This document shows, piece after piece, positions 21,232-37,482 of a DNA stretch of 64,000 nucleotides (position 1 is its first letter; the number at the start of each line of letters is the position of its first letter). The notes below the pieces were generated by a model. The model saw only the letters and a list, made by a program, of their open reading frames with translations, was not told the origin of the DNA and searched no databases. A program made the position numbers and the translations under genes. The DNA is taken from contig JAIQDT010000059.1 in the NCBI GenBank assembly GCA_021521415.1, positions 3,100,001 through 3,164,000 on the forward strand. Direction: 5' to 3'. This DNA is from Bidens hawaiensis. Its lineage: Eukaryota > Streptophyta > Magnoliopsida > Asterales > Asteraceae.

Positions 21232-21510
21232 TCAATAAGATAATGAGTCAATAACACAAAATTTTTGTAGAGAGTTAGTTCCCTTAATATATATTGGAAG
21301 TTTGATTTCTCCCAAAGTATTCTTGGTCTTGCCACTGAACCCTACGATAACTGAGGATTTCGGGATAATCTCCGTTTCCGGGATATCCATCTTCTTCAAG
21401 GCATCCATTTGGATAATGTTCACAGAGCTTCCTCCATCAACGAGTATCCTGCGCACAAAACAGTTAGCTATACATAAAGTGATTACCAAATCATCATGGT
21501 TGGGATCCAC
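21232..21510 (-). pseudogene. Tat aspartic protease
   Basis: 92 codons with Val-Asp-Gly-Gly-Ser-Ser-Val-Asn-Ile-Ile, the retropepsin active site in the Asp-x-Gly-Ser form used by this lineage, then a Gly-Phe-Ser-Gly flap-like segment. It would process Gag-Pol. It lies in a different frame from gag, and 20900-21230 beyond it is poorly conserved linker. Confidence 0.8.
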
Positions 21511-21659
21511 AATATTACATCGATCCTCCTCATCGAATGATATGATTCTTTGAGTTGTCAGAGTGGAAGTGTAGAGAGGTCTTTCTCGTTGTCCATCTTT
21601 GTTTCTTTGGAACGCTTCTTAGCTGCTGAATATGAGGTTCCACAGATGTCGGATCCTCT

Positions 21660-23487
21660 TTAGATAAAGGATACAACCTTAGCTCCGGGTGGAGGAGAAG
21701 GTGCCCTTTCAGGTATCTTGACAGGATCCTGACTCTTGTTCTTGTTTCTTCCAAACAGTTCCTTCAGGTATCCTTTGCTGAATAGGTATCCTATTTCTTT
21801 CTGAAGTGCTATGCAATCTTCAGTGCGATGGCCAAAGTCTTCATGGAATGCACACCATTTGGACTTGTCTTTGATGGATCCGGGCTTTTCATTGTTCTTA
21901 GGCCATCTGGCCTTGTCACCTAAATCCTGCATGGCACATATCACACCAACAATATCAATATTAAAACAATATTCAGAGATTTTAGGATACTTTTCATCGT
22001 CTTCCTCTTCTACCACAGCATTTATCCTGGGATTATCCTGCTTGGAATAAGGCTTGGCCTAGAGAATTTCTATGGAGAGTCTGATTTTTTGTTGGTGGAC
22101 TTATACTTCAGGATAACCAAGTTTCCATGATCCTTCTTGTCATCCTCTAGCCGAATGTATCTTAACGCCCTGTTTCCAACTTCATCAAAATTCCTGCATG
22201 GAGTCATGACAAGATCATCATAGAAAGGAGAATCCTTCCTTAATCCCATCTTGAAGGCTTCAACAGCAGCTGCCATGTCAAGGTTGAGAATTTCCAAAGC
22301 TTCCCTGCTAAATCTGGTTATGCAATCCCTTAAGGATTCATTATTACGCTGAACAATTCTATATAAATCACCCGTCATTTTCTCAAAAGATCTACTACAA
22401 GAAAATTGATTATTGAACAAGTTAAGCAAATGAGAAAATGAAGTAATAGTGTTGGAATGAATACTCAATAACCATTTGAAGGCTGGCCCCGTCAATGTTG
22501 AACCGAATCCCTTGCATAGGCAAGCTTCTTTGATGTCAATGAGGATGGGGTTAATCTCCATCCTTTCTCGATACTGAGCTACGTGTTCCTCAGGATCCGT
22601 AGTGCCGTCGTACAGCTTCATGCTGGGAGTTTGGAACTTCTTGGGGATTTCTATATCACATATAGGCCAAGTGAACCTGGATAACCTGTGGCTACCTGCG
22701 GGGACTTCAGCTATGGGACGTATTATCCCTGGGATATTGGAAATCATGTCTTTCATTTTCTGCAATTCCCTTGCTATCTCGGGATATATTCCCTTATCCT
22801 GCACAGATCCACGATTAGTGTATAAATTTGCATTAAGTGAATTGTTACCGAGATCGTGGCTAGGCCTCTGGTATCCTGAGCCATGACGACAAATATTTCC
22901 ATTGAGGGTATCCTCAGGATAAGGTGACGCCTGCATTGGGATACCGTCCCCGACATGCACTTCAGAGGACACCATGGGAGATCCTGATGAGAATACGCCA
23001 GCTGGCGTGGTTGAACGAGGCTGCATGTTGATGGATTCTGGCCTCGTTGGTCTAGGTAATTCCAAGGATATCGGAAGATAAGTTCCTCCGTATCCTAATT
23101 GCTGTTGAGACGGAGTCCTAGTTGATTGTGTCCCCAAGGATCCGGGATTCTGAAGGATGGATGATCCTGGAGAACCAAAATCAAGAATCCTAGGCATGAT
23201 TGGAGTAGCCTCTTGCCCTGGCCTCCTTTTGATCCCGTCAATCTCCTTAAATAGCCTTAAGTTGGTCTTTTCTTGCTGCTCCATGTGTGTTTTGACCTGT
23301 TTCATCAAGCAAAAATGTCATTGTTAGAAATAACCGGGTCTACCCGTGTAGAGGATCCCGCGAATGATGGAAGTTCTCCTCTGGGCTGAGTGTTCTTCTT
23401 CGGCACTGGTGGAGGTCCTGGGTTGACATTTGAAGCAGCGGTGACCACCGGAGCAAAGACCGAACTGGCTTTTGGTTGTGAGGCCAT
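21660..23487 (-). pseudogene. Tat gag (capsid plus zinc knuckle)
   Basis: The likely start is ATG 23487, 85 bp inside the 5' LTR, giving 60 codons. A one-base shift near 23306 leads into the main frame (23308-22070). That frame has a Gln/Pro-rich N-terminal part and then the retrotransposon gag domain, recognisable from Lys-Leu-Tyr-Asp-Gly-Thr-Thr-Asp-Pro-Glu-Glu-His and Ala-Phe-Lys-Trp-Leu. Another shift leads to 22016-21660, with a Cx2Hx4Hx4C knuckle (Cys-Ala-Phe-His ... His ... Cys). Gag would form the particle and bind RNA. At least two frameshifts disable it. Confidence 0.85.
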
Positions 23488-23550
23488 TGTAAAGAGAATG
23501 AAAGTGATTGAAAATGAAAGAAATGGATTTCAAGGATTGAAGCACCGATA

Positions 23551-23570
23551 GCCCCACGGTGAGCGACAAA
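23551..23570 (-). promoter_or_regulatory. primer binding site of the Tat element
   Basis: On the minus strand TTTGTCGCTCACCGTGGGGC starts one base after the 5' LTR. It resembles the plant gypsy PBS of the form TTTGGCGCCCACCGTGGGGC with two substitutions, one of which destroys the expected TGG start. The tRNA identity is not decided here. Confidence 0.6.
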
Positions 23571-23571
23571 C

Positions 23572-24162
23572 TGTTTTGGTCAAAAATTAACAAGTGTGAT
23601 TTTACAACCAAATTAGTAAAATGGGACTAGGTGCTTCTAAATATGGCTTGAACATAGAGATTTGTTGCGAGGAAAAAACCTGTTATCCTTAGGACAACAA
23701 GAAAAAAAACCCCAGGTGGTGAAAACTATCACCACCGATTTATTAATAATAAAGTGGTTACAAGTGGTGGAGCTTAATCGGATCGTGATTACAATGAGAG
23801 CGAGTACTAGTAAGTCTCGAGTGCTAAAAAGTGTGTGTTGTTTGATCCGAGTAGTGCTCTATTTATACAAAAATAAAGCTAACAATATGGCCTATAATTT
23901 AGGAAACTTTTGGACTAAATCCAATGAGCCATTAATCCCCTTAATCAATATGTTTCCTTTCCTGTCACGATCTATTAACTTAAAGTGCGAGTCTTCGGGA
24001 GATCATAGTAACGGTCTTTGACCTGGTAAACAAAAAAAGTCTGCGAACAAATTGTTAGTTATATAACGTATTTAGGATACCTGTTACCTTGGAGGATACC
24101 ACATCCTGGAGTTGTTTAGAATATAGTGTTTGCTGAGGATACTAAAAATCCGATCCCTAACA
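23572..24162 (-). mobile_element. 5' LTR of the Tat element
   Basis: 591 bp, the partner of 14360-14950. It drives minus-strand transcription, with TATAAATA on the complement at 23860-23867. TG/CA ends are intact. Confidence 0.95.
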
Positions 24163-24167
24163 TTTAT
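24163..24167. repeat. target site duplication TTTAT (right)
   Basis: TTTAT immediately right of the 5' LTR, matching 14355-14359. Confidence 0.9.
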
Positions 24168-25020
24168 TATGAAAATAAATATATTATTTTATCCAACCCG
24201 TATATCAAACATGTATCTAACCTAGTATAAATTATACAAAAGCAAAACAATATGCAAATTATACTTTAAAACATGTTTATTTCTAAATAAATTAGATGAA
24301 TTGGAGTTTAATAATTCACCCCTTTTAGCCGATAATAATCCATACTAACAATGCCACAAAAAACACTCTTAACTTTAACTTTCGTTATTATTCGCTAAGA
24401 TAACTTAAATCTAACATAAACTTAACTTGATATGCCCTTACATCTAAAACATTTTAATAGGGGTAAAATCATTGTAACATTTTAATAGGGGTAAAATCAT
24501 TGTTCTATAGGGGTACACGGGGTTAGTTTTTTTGTTAGATTATATTGCCTATTAAAAATGTGAATGAAAATGAAAACTAGAAGTCTAATTAGTCAAAATT
24601 TACGAATATAGATTATTATTTGTGGCTATTATAGTTATAATTATAGAGGTTGAATTTAATACAAAGTTGATTTCCCGTACGAAATATATATAAATCGAAT
24701 GAAAGTTTCATGCGATTGCATTTTGGTAATAAAAGTATAGCCTGATTACACTATAAGTTAAGAAACAAATAATGTAATTTAATTATACTATATAAATTTA
24801 CAAGTATAATTGTTTCTTGAATCATAGTATAATTACATAATAAACATCACTTCCGCTTATGTAGCAAAATGCCACCGCCTCCAGATTATTACAATGTTTG
24901 CATCTTGCAAAAGTATTGGTAGAAACTTTTTCAGACTACATTTAAAAGTCATCAAACGTATAAATTAATCTAATAATACAACATGAGCCTTGAAGTTATA
25001 TTTAAAATGTGGCAATTATT
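24168..25020. other. AT-rich intergenic DNA with a small tandem repeat and a dispersed repeat
   Basis: 24448-24475 and 24476-24502 are two tandem copies of a unit containing AACATTTTAATAGGGGTAAA. 24715-24895 resembles 11560-11800 (shared AAATGCCACCGCCT and AATTACA-rich stretches) and is a second copy of that element family. No gene seen. Confidence 0.6.
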
Positions 25021-25042
25021 ATTATATTATTGAAATATTTGG

Positions 25043-25357
25043 ATGATATTTTTGAGGAAAGTACACGTGGTGCAGAGTAGGATCTTCATCCATCCCATCA
25101 GCGGCTTGGGTCTCACCGTCATCGCCGACGAGGATAATGTAGACTTGGTCACCAAACGTAGGACTTACCTCGTGGTGGCCCCCACTTCCTGCCACACGTC
25201 GATCTTACGTGGACAACAAAACCATTTCCCAAAAGATCGATGGGTCCATTTCAACGGCCAACCGTTCCCATCCAGTTTTTTTCCTTACACTAAAGGGTTT
25301 ACATGTCGTTTTGCCTTCCAATTTACAATACCATCTCTTGCCTTCTTTTTCAAATAA
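25043..25357 (+). other. unrecognised GC-richer open frame
   Basis: A 104-codon frame lies in a segment clearly richer in G and C than its AT-rich surroundings. The translation has no motif I recognise, and there is no supported start context or splice structure. CACGTG occurs near 25063. It could be a fragment of a host gene or of an element; I do not claim it is expressed. Confidence 0.2.
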
Positions 25358-25379
25358 AATAATAATATATATATAACTA

Positions 25380-25738
25380 GAATTAATAATTAAATAGAAA
25401 TAAAATTACAATTACAACTAAAATTAATAAAAAGACTAAAATTAAGAATTAACATTAATAAAATTACATTTCGAGTAGCCATCGTTGTCGAGCACTAGGT
25501 TAGCTGAAAACGTAAATATATTTCATCAAACTTATCCGTCCATACACGTGTCAAAATCGTTTACGAGACAAAAAAAATACATTTTTCAAAACAAATATGT
25601 TTTCGTTAAAATTTACATCGATGTGTTAAAAAAAATTATACAAACCTATATATTAGTTCTTTTAAGAAAATTAACAAAAACAAGTTATTAACTAAAAACT
25701 ATTTAACATACTTAAATAATTATGAAAAAATAAAATAC
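25380..25738. other. AT-rich DNA, nothing recognised
   Basis: No gene or repeat with clear ends. Confidence 0.4.
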
Positions 25739-25742
25739 ATTA

Positions 25743-26041
25743 GACCGTCCGCATCAGTTCAGAGTAATTTTCTCTACAAACAGCCTAGTCAGCGTGCCAC
25801 GTCAACTTTCTATTTATTTTTTTCACAAACACTTTTACCTACAACAATATCACATTCATTCTTCCTACAACAACCTCATAATTTTCATATCACCAACATG
25901 GATGACCCACAAACCACCATCCTTGATGAAGGATCTTTAAGGATGGATGGCCTCCACATCAACCTCCACAACACCTGTATTTTCCATTATTCTCACAAAT
26001 TTCCTCCACATAAGCTATGAATGGCCTTGATGCGAAAGGTC
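25743..26041. mobile_element. Tourist/PIF-Harbinger-like MITE, 299 bp
   Basis: Left end GACCGTCCGCATCA and right end TGATGCGAAAGGTC are inverted repeats of each other with two mismatches. TTA occurs directly outside both ends (25740-25742 and 26042-26044), the 3-bp duplication of PIF/Harbinger elements. Non-coding. Confidence 0.75.
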
Positions 26042-26044
26042 TTA

Positions 26045-26815
26045 CAATTTAAATATTAAAATAAAATTGTAATTGAAACCGTTTCATGGCATTCTTAGTA
26101 ATAAAATATTAAAATAAATTTTAACTATTTAACCACTTTCTTCTCCACCTGTATCTCCGATTTCTCAAGCATTCTTAATCCCTATTTATATTGTACAATA
26201 TTTATATAGAAAATAAAAAAGGAAGATGATTTGAGCGGTGTTTTGAACGGTAAATTCTCCACAAAAACTTTGCCGTTGGGCAACACCAACATCACGGGGC
26301 GGGTGTTCGGTGAACAAATCGATGTAAATTTTAGCGAAAACAGATTTGTTTTGAAAAAGGTATAATAGTTTATGTGGTCCGCGGGTTCCTTTCGCGGATG
26401 CTCAATGATAATCCGCGGGTTGAGTTGGAGACCCGCGAGACGTGTCTCTTGATGCATGGGTAGTTTACTACCCTACATCTATAAGTCCCCCCCCCCCCAA
26501 TCCATTATTTCTTCCGTAATGTGATGTCGCGGGTGGAATTATGGACTTGCTGCTCTTTGTTCTTTGGCGTGAGTTGAGTTGTTGATCCGCGGATGTTCAC
26601 AGTTTTTCTAGACTAGGGTTACTGTTTCATGTCTTGAGATTTGACGGTTTCCATCTGAGTCTTTCAGGGGTGACTTTTGAGATGTCTGCACGTATTTTTA
26701 GGCGGCTGATTCAAAATCATTTCGTTTTTTTCAGTTCCCGTCTAACGTGTCACTTTCTGATTGGACGATGATGTTATGGTGAGCTGTTCCTCTTCATATC
26801 ACATTAATTGCGATG
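26045..26815. other. LTR-like or 5' flanking DNA with GCGGGT/CCGCGG motifs
   Basis: Holds repeated CCGCGGGTT and CGCGGATG motifs (26375-26600), a C-homopolymer at about 26490, and no ORF with a motif. Similar CGCGG motifs recur at 54640-54710 next to another gypsy remnant, which suggests related LTRs, but I could not define ends. Confidence 0.35.
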
Positions 26816-26817
26816 AG

Positions 26818-26825
26818 TATAAAAG
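26818..26825 (+). promoter_or_regulatory. TATA box of the second antisense-type ORF
   Basis: TATAAAAG lies 118 bp upstream of the ATG at 26943, with a pyrimidine-rich leader between them. It is a canonical plant TATA sequence at a credible distance. Confidence 0.5.
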
Positions 26826-26942
26826 AGGGTGAGCGTTTCCTTTGTCATTCTACTTGCAAAAATTTCTGATAAACATCTATTTCTCCTTCTGCTTCTTTTC
26901 TATTACACAATAGCTCGCTGTGTGATATTCACTACTGCTTTA

Positions 26943-27427
26943 ATGGCTGGTTGGAAAAGAGAAAGTTCACCGTCTATCGTCAAGAATAACCAGATCAACT
27001 GGAGAGAGGGAGACTTTCAATACATTGTCAATCTCTACGGATTGGTGCCGAAGTGGAGGCCGGAGCTCCGTCAGGCAATATTGCCTTGTACGGGGAATAT
27101 TTCACCACCGGAAACTTCAGGCTGCCAATAACAAAGTTTTTGAGTGATTTTCTTACTGCAACTGGGATCCGCATATCCCAGATGCATCCTTTTGGACTTA
27201 TGCGACAGCGACATTTTGAGTTCTGCTGCAGGTCATTGAGGGAGACTCCTTCTGTGGAGCGTTTTTGTGCTATCTACAAGCTCCAAGTACGCGGGAGCTG
27301 GTTCAGCTGCGCCGTTTCCAAGAAGGCGATAGGCACTGAGCCTCCGCGGAGTGCTCATGAGTGGAAGACCAAATTTTTCTGGATCAACAAGGACGTGATA
27401 CCAAATGTTATGGTATACGTTCCTTGA
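26943..27427 (+). pseudogene. fragment of a gypsy-associated antisense-type ORF
   Basis: From ATG 26943 (Met-Ala-Gly-Trp-Lys-Arg) the frame continues to Lys-Trp-Arg-Pro-Glu near 27065, where a one-base shift leads into the frame of 27053-27427. That frame has Gly-Asn-Ile-Ala-Leu-Tyr, Asn-Phe-Arg-Leu-Pro, and Lys-Phe-Phe-Trp-Ile-Asn. This pattern is the same kind of domain as that encoded antisense in plant Tat/Athila elements. No gag-pol sequence borders it, so it is either a detached remnant or a former stand-alone copy. It ends at TGA 27425-27427 without the coiled-coil tail of the 15.2-kb copy. Confidence 0.55.
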
Positions 27428-27489
27428 TCCAGAAATTTTCTGATCTTCCCGTGGCTGATACCAATGGTCAGCCATGATACAAAATTAAC

Positions 27490-28318
27490 ATAATTTTTTA
27501 TTATCAAATTTTCCATTAAACAAATAATTAACCCCCCCCCCCCCACCCCCACCCAATTTTATTCCAACTACCTCACGATTTTCAAGCACCCATACTTTTT
27601 TTTCATATATTGATATTTTTTAAAACAGATTATAACATAAAAACGAGAATTTTATTCTCTTTAACTTCAGTGTGATATTGTTATAGTTTTTAATTTTAAA
27701 AAATTAACATGTTACATGATTACCGGTTACAAAATATCAATATGATGTTTTACGGCATTTGTTCGAAAAGGGAATACAAATCGATTAATGTAAAACTTAC
27801 CTCGAACGGTGCTCCAAACGATGAAACGATGCTTCAATTCGGGTGTTTAAACTTCCAATTATTCAGGCCGGCCTATGTTTGGAGTACCGTTTCAGACTTT
27901 TTACTTAGCTCGTATCATCATGCCGAACAAAAGTCCTAGAACATTAGTTTGAAATTCTAATAAAAACTTTTCTTTCTATACCTATCCAATGAGAAAAAAT
28001 AGTGTAAACTGTGGGATTGGTGGCAAGAATATTCTCAGGTGGGATTGTTATCGGCCAACTGTAAAAAGATGGAATTTTTATTATTGAATTTTTCATTAAA
28101 CAATAATTAAATTTTGCCCCCTCCCCCCCACACACAAATTTTATTCCAACTACCCTCACGGTTTTCAAGCACCCATAATTTTTTTCATATATTGATATTT
28201 TTTAAAACAGGTTATAACATAGAAACGAGAATTTTATTCTTTTTATTTTTAACTTCAGTGTGATATTGTTATAGTTTTTAATTTTAAAAAATTAACATGT
28301 TACTTGATTACCAGTTAT
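27490..28318. repeat. direct repeat pair, ~235 bp each
   Basis: 27495-27735 and 28080-28318 match closely. Shared marks are CATTAAACAA, a C-rich run, TTTTATTCCAACTACC, TTTTCAAGCACCCATA and GTGTGATATTGTTATAG. Sequence between them (27736-28079) is unrelated AT-rich DNA. A related stretch recurs at 39890-40080 (GTGGCAAGAA...AACTGTAAAAA). Confidence 0.7.
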
Positions 28319-29600
28319 GAGCAACAAACGGGTCTGGTAGGGGTGGCTTTGGGTAATGGGTCAAAACGGGTTTGGGTCATATTAGGTTAGGGTTGGACAG
28401 GTTAATACCAAAAAGAGTTAATTTAGTTCGAATCGGAAGAGGTTCAGGTCGAAATGGGTCGGGTTAGCAAGATTTTCGGGTTAGAACATGTCGGTTCAAA
28501 AAATGATTTTTCAAAATTATTATGCATTTCAGCTTTTCAATCTGGTTTTCAGATCGGTTACGTGCGTTCAGACGTCATTTACACGCGCGAAGTAGTTTAC
28601 ACATTCTGGTGGTCGATGAACGTGCATCCAACAAAGTAGTTTAACATGTTACATGATTACCAGTAATGAGCGAAAAACGAGTCTGGTAGGGTGGGTTCGG
28701 GTAACGGGCCAACAGGGATTCGTGTCATAACTGTTCAGGATTGGAACAGCTTAATACGAAAAAGGGTTAACTTTGTTTGGGTTGGAAGAGGTTGGGGTCG
28801 AAAAAGGTCGGGTCTGAACGGTTTGCGGGTTAAAACATGTTGGTTAAAAAAGGGAGTTCCAAAATTATGATGCATTTCAGCTTTTCAATATGGTTTTCAG
28901 ACCGATTGCGTGCGTTGAGAAGTTAGTTACGCGCAGTGTTGTAGAACTCGATAGGCGCTAATCGGGGGCAGTGGGGTAGATACTAGCAATTAATCGGGAT
29001 TAATAGGTTTTAATCGAATTGAAATTTACATGTAGTTTTCGAAAAAAACAATTATATACCAAATTTTATATATAAAAGTTTCAATTTTGACCGAGCTTGA
29101 CCAAATAGCAATTTATCAACAATTAAGCGATGGGGTATGGACTAGCGATAATCGAGTATTAATCGTAGCCTAGTCGGGATTTTTACAACCGGGTTACAAG
29201 CGTGAAGTAGTTGACACATTGTGTGGTTGATAAACTCGTGTCCAACAAAGTACTTTAACATGTTACGTAATTACCAGTTATGAGCGACAAATAGGTCTAG
29301 TAGGGTGGGTTCGGGTAATGGGTCAACATGAGTTTGGGTCATCACAGGTTAGGGTCAAAACTGGTTAATACCAAAAAGGGTTAATTTAGTTCTTGTCGGA
29401 AGAGGTACGGGTCGAACGGGGTCTTCGGTTAGAACGTGTTGGTTAAAAAAAGGATGTTTCAAAATTATCATACATTTCAGCTTTCAATATGATTTTCAGA
29501 CCGGTTACACATGTTCAGACATCAATTACGGTCTTGAAGTAGTTTACACACTCTTGCGGTTAATAAACGTGTGTCCAGCGCCACGTAACACACATGACCA
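28294..29600. repeat. three tandem copies of a ~345-bp non-coding unit
   Basis: Units begin with AACATGTTACNTNATTACCAG at 28294, 28644 and 29257 and run through GGGTCAAAACGGG-type and CATTTCAGCTTTTCAAT segments to AACGTGCATCCAACAAAGTA. Units 1 and 3 are about 345 bp; unit 2 is about 610 bp because it contains an inserted MITE (28935-29192). Confidence 0.75.
28935..29192. mobile_element. MITE inserted into the middle tandem unit
   Basis: About 258 bp with ends GTGTTGTAGAACTCG and, in complement, CCGGTTGTAAAAATCCCG. The flanks GTTACGCGC (28926-28934) and GTTACAAGC (29193-29201) look like a degenerate 8-9-bp duplication, as for hAT or MULE elements. Units 1 and 3 of the surrounding array lack this insert, which confirms its extent. 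Confidence 0.65.
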
Positions 29601-29601
29601 A

Positions 29602-30017
29602 GCGCCTCACACGAGTAATCAGTGACAGTTACGAGAGCCGGTGTTAGTTGTGCGTGTTTAATGTCAAATGTTGGTTACTGGTTTGAACGAGTTAAGGTTT
29701 CAAACAAACCATGAACACCCATGACTATGTCCTTTGTCGCATCGCGCTTAGCAAAACAGTGTATCACATCATTTTTATTGGGCTTTTTCATTTGACAGTT
29801 TTCAACAAAACAATGAACTCCTTTCAAAAGACTATGAAACAAAATCCTTTTTCCTAGTGAAAAAGGTGCATCAACAATAGCATTAACAATAATAATACTA
29901 AAAGTAGAAAACATTTATAAGTTCCATCACAACAGATAACTGCATATAGCATTCATCACAGGCTTCACAGTGTCTAGTTTCTTAACCTACCAAACAATTA
30001 GTATCCATCAAACTTAA
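29602..30017. other. 3' flank of MCM6
   Basis: AT-rich DNA downstream of the MCM6 stop, expected to hold its 3' UTR. A 79-codon minus-strand ORF (29675-29914) has no recognisable motif and is not called. AATAAT-type signals occur on the minus strand, but none stands out. Confidence 0.4.
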
Positions 30018-36225
<6,208 letters not shown>

Positions 36226-36297
36226 CTTGCTCTCAAGCTGGAAGACAAATTGATGTGATTTCAATTGTTGTGTGGATGGCTTTATGTATCTAACGCA

Positions 36298-36330
36298 TTT
36301 TGGCGGGGAAATAGACAGGGGTTTCCCGCC
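36298..36330 (-). promoter_or_regulatory. paired E2F-type sites upstream of MCM6
   Basis: TTTGGCGGGGAAA (36298-36310) and TTTCCCGCC (36322-36330) both fit the E2F consensus TTTSSCGS, in opposite orientation 11 bp apart, about 75-105 bp upstream of the MCM6 ATG. Plant and animal MCM genes are known E2F targets switched on at G1/S, so this is very likely the cell-cycle control element. Confidence 0.75.
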
Positions 36331-36339
36331 ATCTCTCAA

Positions 36340-36990
36340 GGGTTATTGGGCCGGACCGAAACTGTTGAATCTAACTTTAGCCCAACTAATATTGCATGTA
36401 CGAATGACTAGTATACTTTTAAACTAAACTGGTGTGTTTGCGTTACGCGGGAACCCATATATTTTAAACGCGGATATACAAATACATCATAACGACTATT
36501 ACTTTGACACAATAAAAAGAAAAGAGTTTATCTAAATATCAAAAGAACTTGGTCAATACGGTTCATTACGGTATCAATGTAGAACTGACAATTGGTATAT
36601 AACTTACGATATAAAAAACACTCTATTATAGTATTATGAACACAACTCCGTTTTCAACCAAACTTATATACTATTACGATTACACCTCCGTTTTAACATC
36701 GTGGTATAGATTAAAATAAACATTTCATAATTACATACCAAAAGAATTAAAAACATAGTATGTTAACCATTAAAACCTTGAAAACTTTGAGGGAGTAAAT
36801 TGCAAAGTAAACAAAGTTTAAAAAAAGATAATATTAGGGATCAAACTAATATAGTTTAAAACTTTAGAAGATTAACTTAAAACAATATAAAACTTGAGGG
36901 ACTGAAAATGTCAAAGTCTTTACTTTACTATAGCAGCAATGTTTGCTTTAATATATTGGATAATTCTTTTTTGACCAATTAATAATAATA
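36340..36990. other. MCM6 upstream flank, no further gene
   Basis: AT-rich DNA from the MCM6 promoter to the Helitron-like end. I see no ORF with motifs and no clear TATA box for MCM6, as is common for replication genes. Confidence 0.4.
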
Positions 36991-36991
36991 A

Positions 36992-37482
36992 TCTATATCT
37001 ATAATATATATAAACGAAACCTTTTAAAGCTCTCTGGTTACTCCTTAAATTCTCTCAAGTAACTAGATTGTTTTATTTGTAAATAGAGGTTTCTCATGCA
37101 TTTGACCCGAATTCACGGGTATGGGTCTCACCAAACCTAGATAGCTCTTAAACGGGTTATAACATCTCATTAAATTAAAATTTAATCTTACCAAATATTT
37201 GATATGAAAATCCATAAAATAGGTATATACTAAAATTTAATATACGATTTTTTTTAAATATATTATTTATAATTAAGAAACAATTTTATAGTAAGAAAAT
37301 AAGCGGGTCACAGGTCACCGAATCCATATCGCTTTTAAACGGATTATAACATATCATTTATTTGTGAAACTTTTTCATCATCAAACCGTAATTACATTAT
37401 TAAACTTCTTACAATAAAATAAAATAAAATTCAAAAACTAAAAATGTAAAACATCTCCCATAATATGGAGGATAAAACCTAG
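36992..37482 (+). mobile_element. short non-autonomous Helitron-like element
   Basis: Begins A|TCTATATCTATAATATATATAAA and ends with a small hairpin (CCATAATATGG) about 10 bp before CCTAG|T. TC at the 5' end, a terminal hairpin, CTAG at the 3' end and insertion between A and T are Helitron features. It has no coding capacity. The flank is an (AAT)n-like sequence on both sides, as expected for insertion without target duplication. Confidence 0.55.

Larger units (their letters stand above)
14360..24162 (-). mobile_element. complete Tat-type Ty3/gypsy LTR retrotransposon
   Basis: Two 591-bp LTRs (14360-14950 and 23572-24162), each TG...CA on both strands, are flanked by identical 5-bp duplications TTTAT at 14355-14359 and 24163-24167, proving a single insertion of 9803 bp. 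On the minus strand the order is 5' LTR, PBS, gag, zinc knuckle, protease, RT, two RNase H regions, integrase, long non-coding 3' region, PPT, 3' LTR. RT before integrase is Ty3/gypsy order, and the second archaeal-type RNase H is typical of Tat. An antisense gene lies at 15166-16762. By eye the LTRs differ at about 25 sites (~4%). All coding regions carry stops or frameshifts. Confidence 0.95.
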
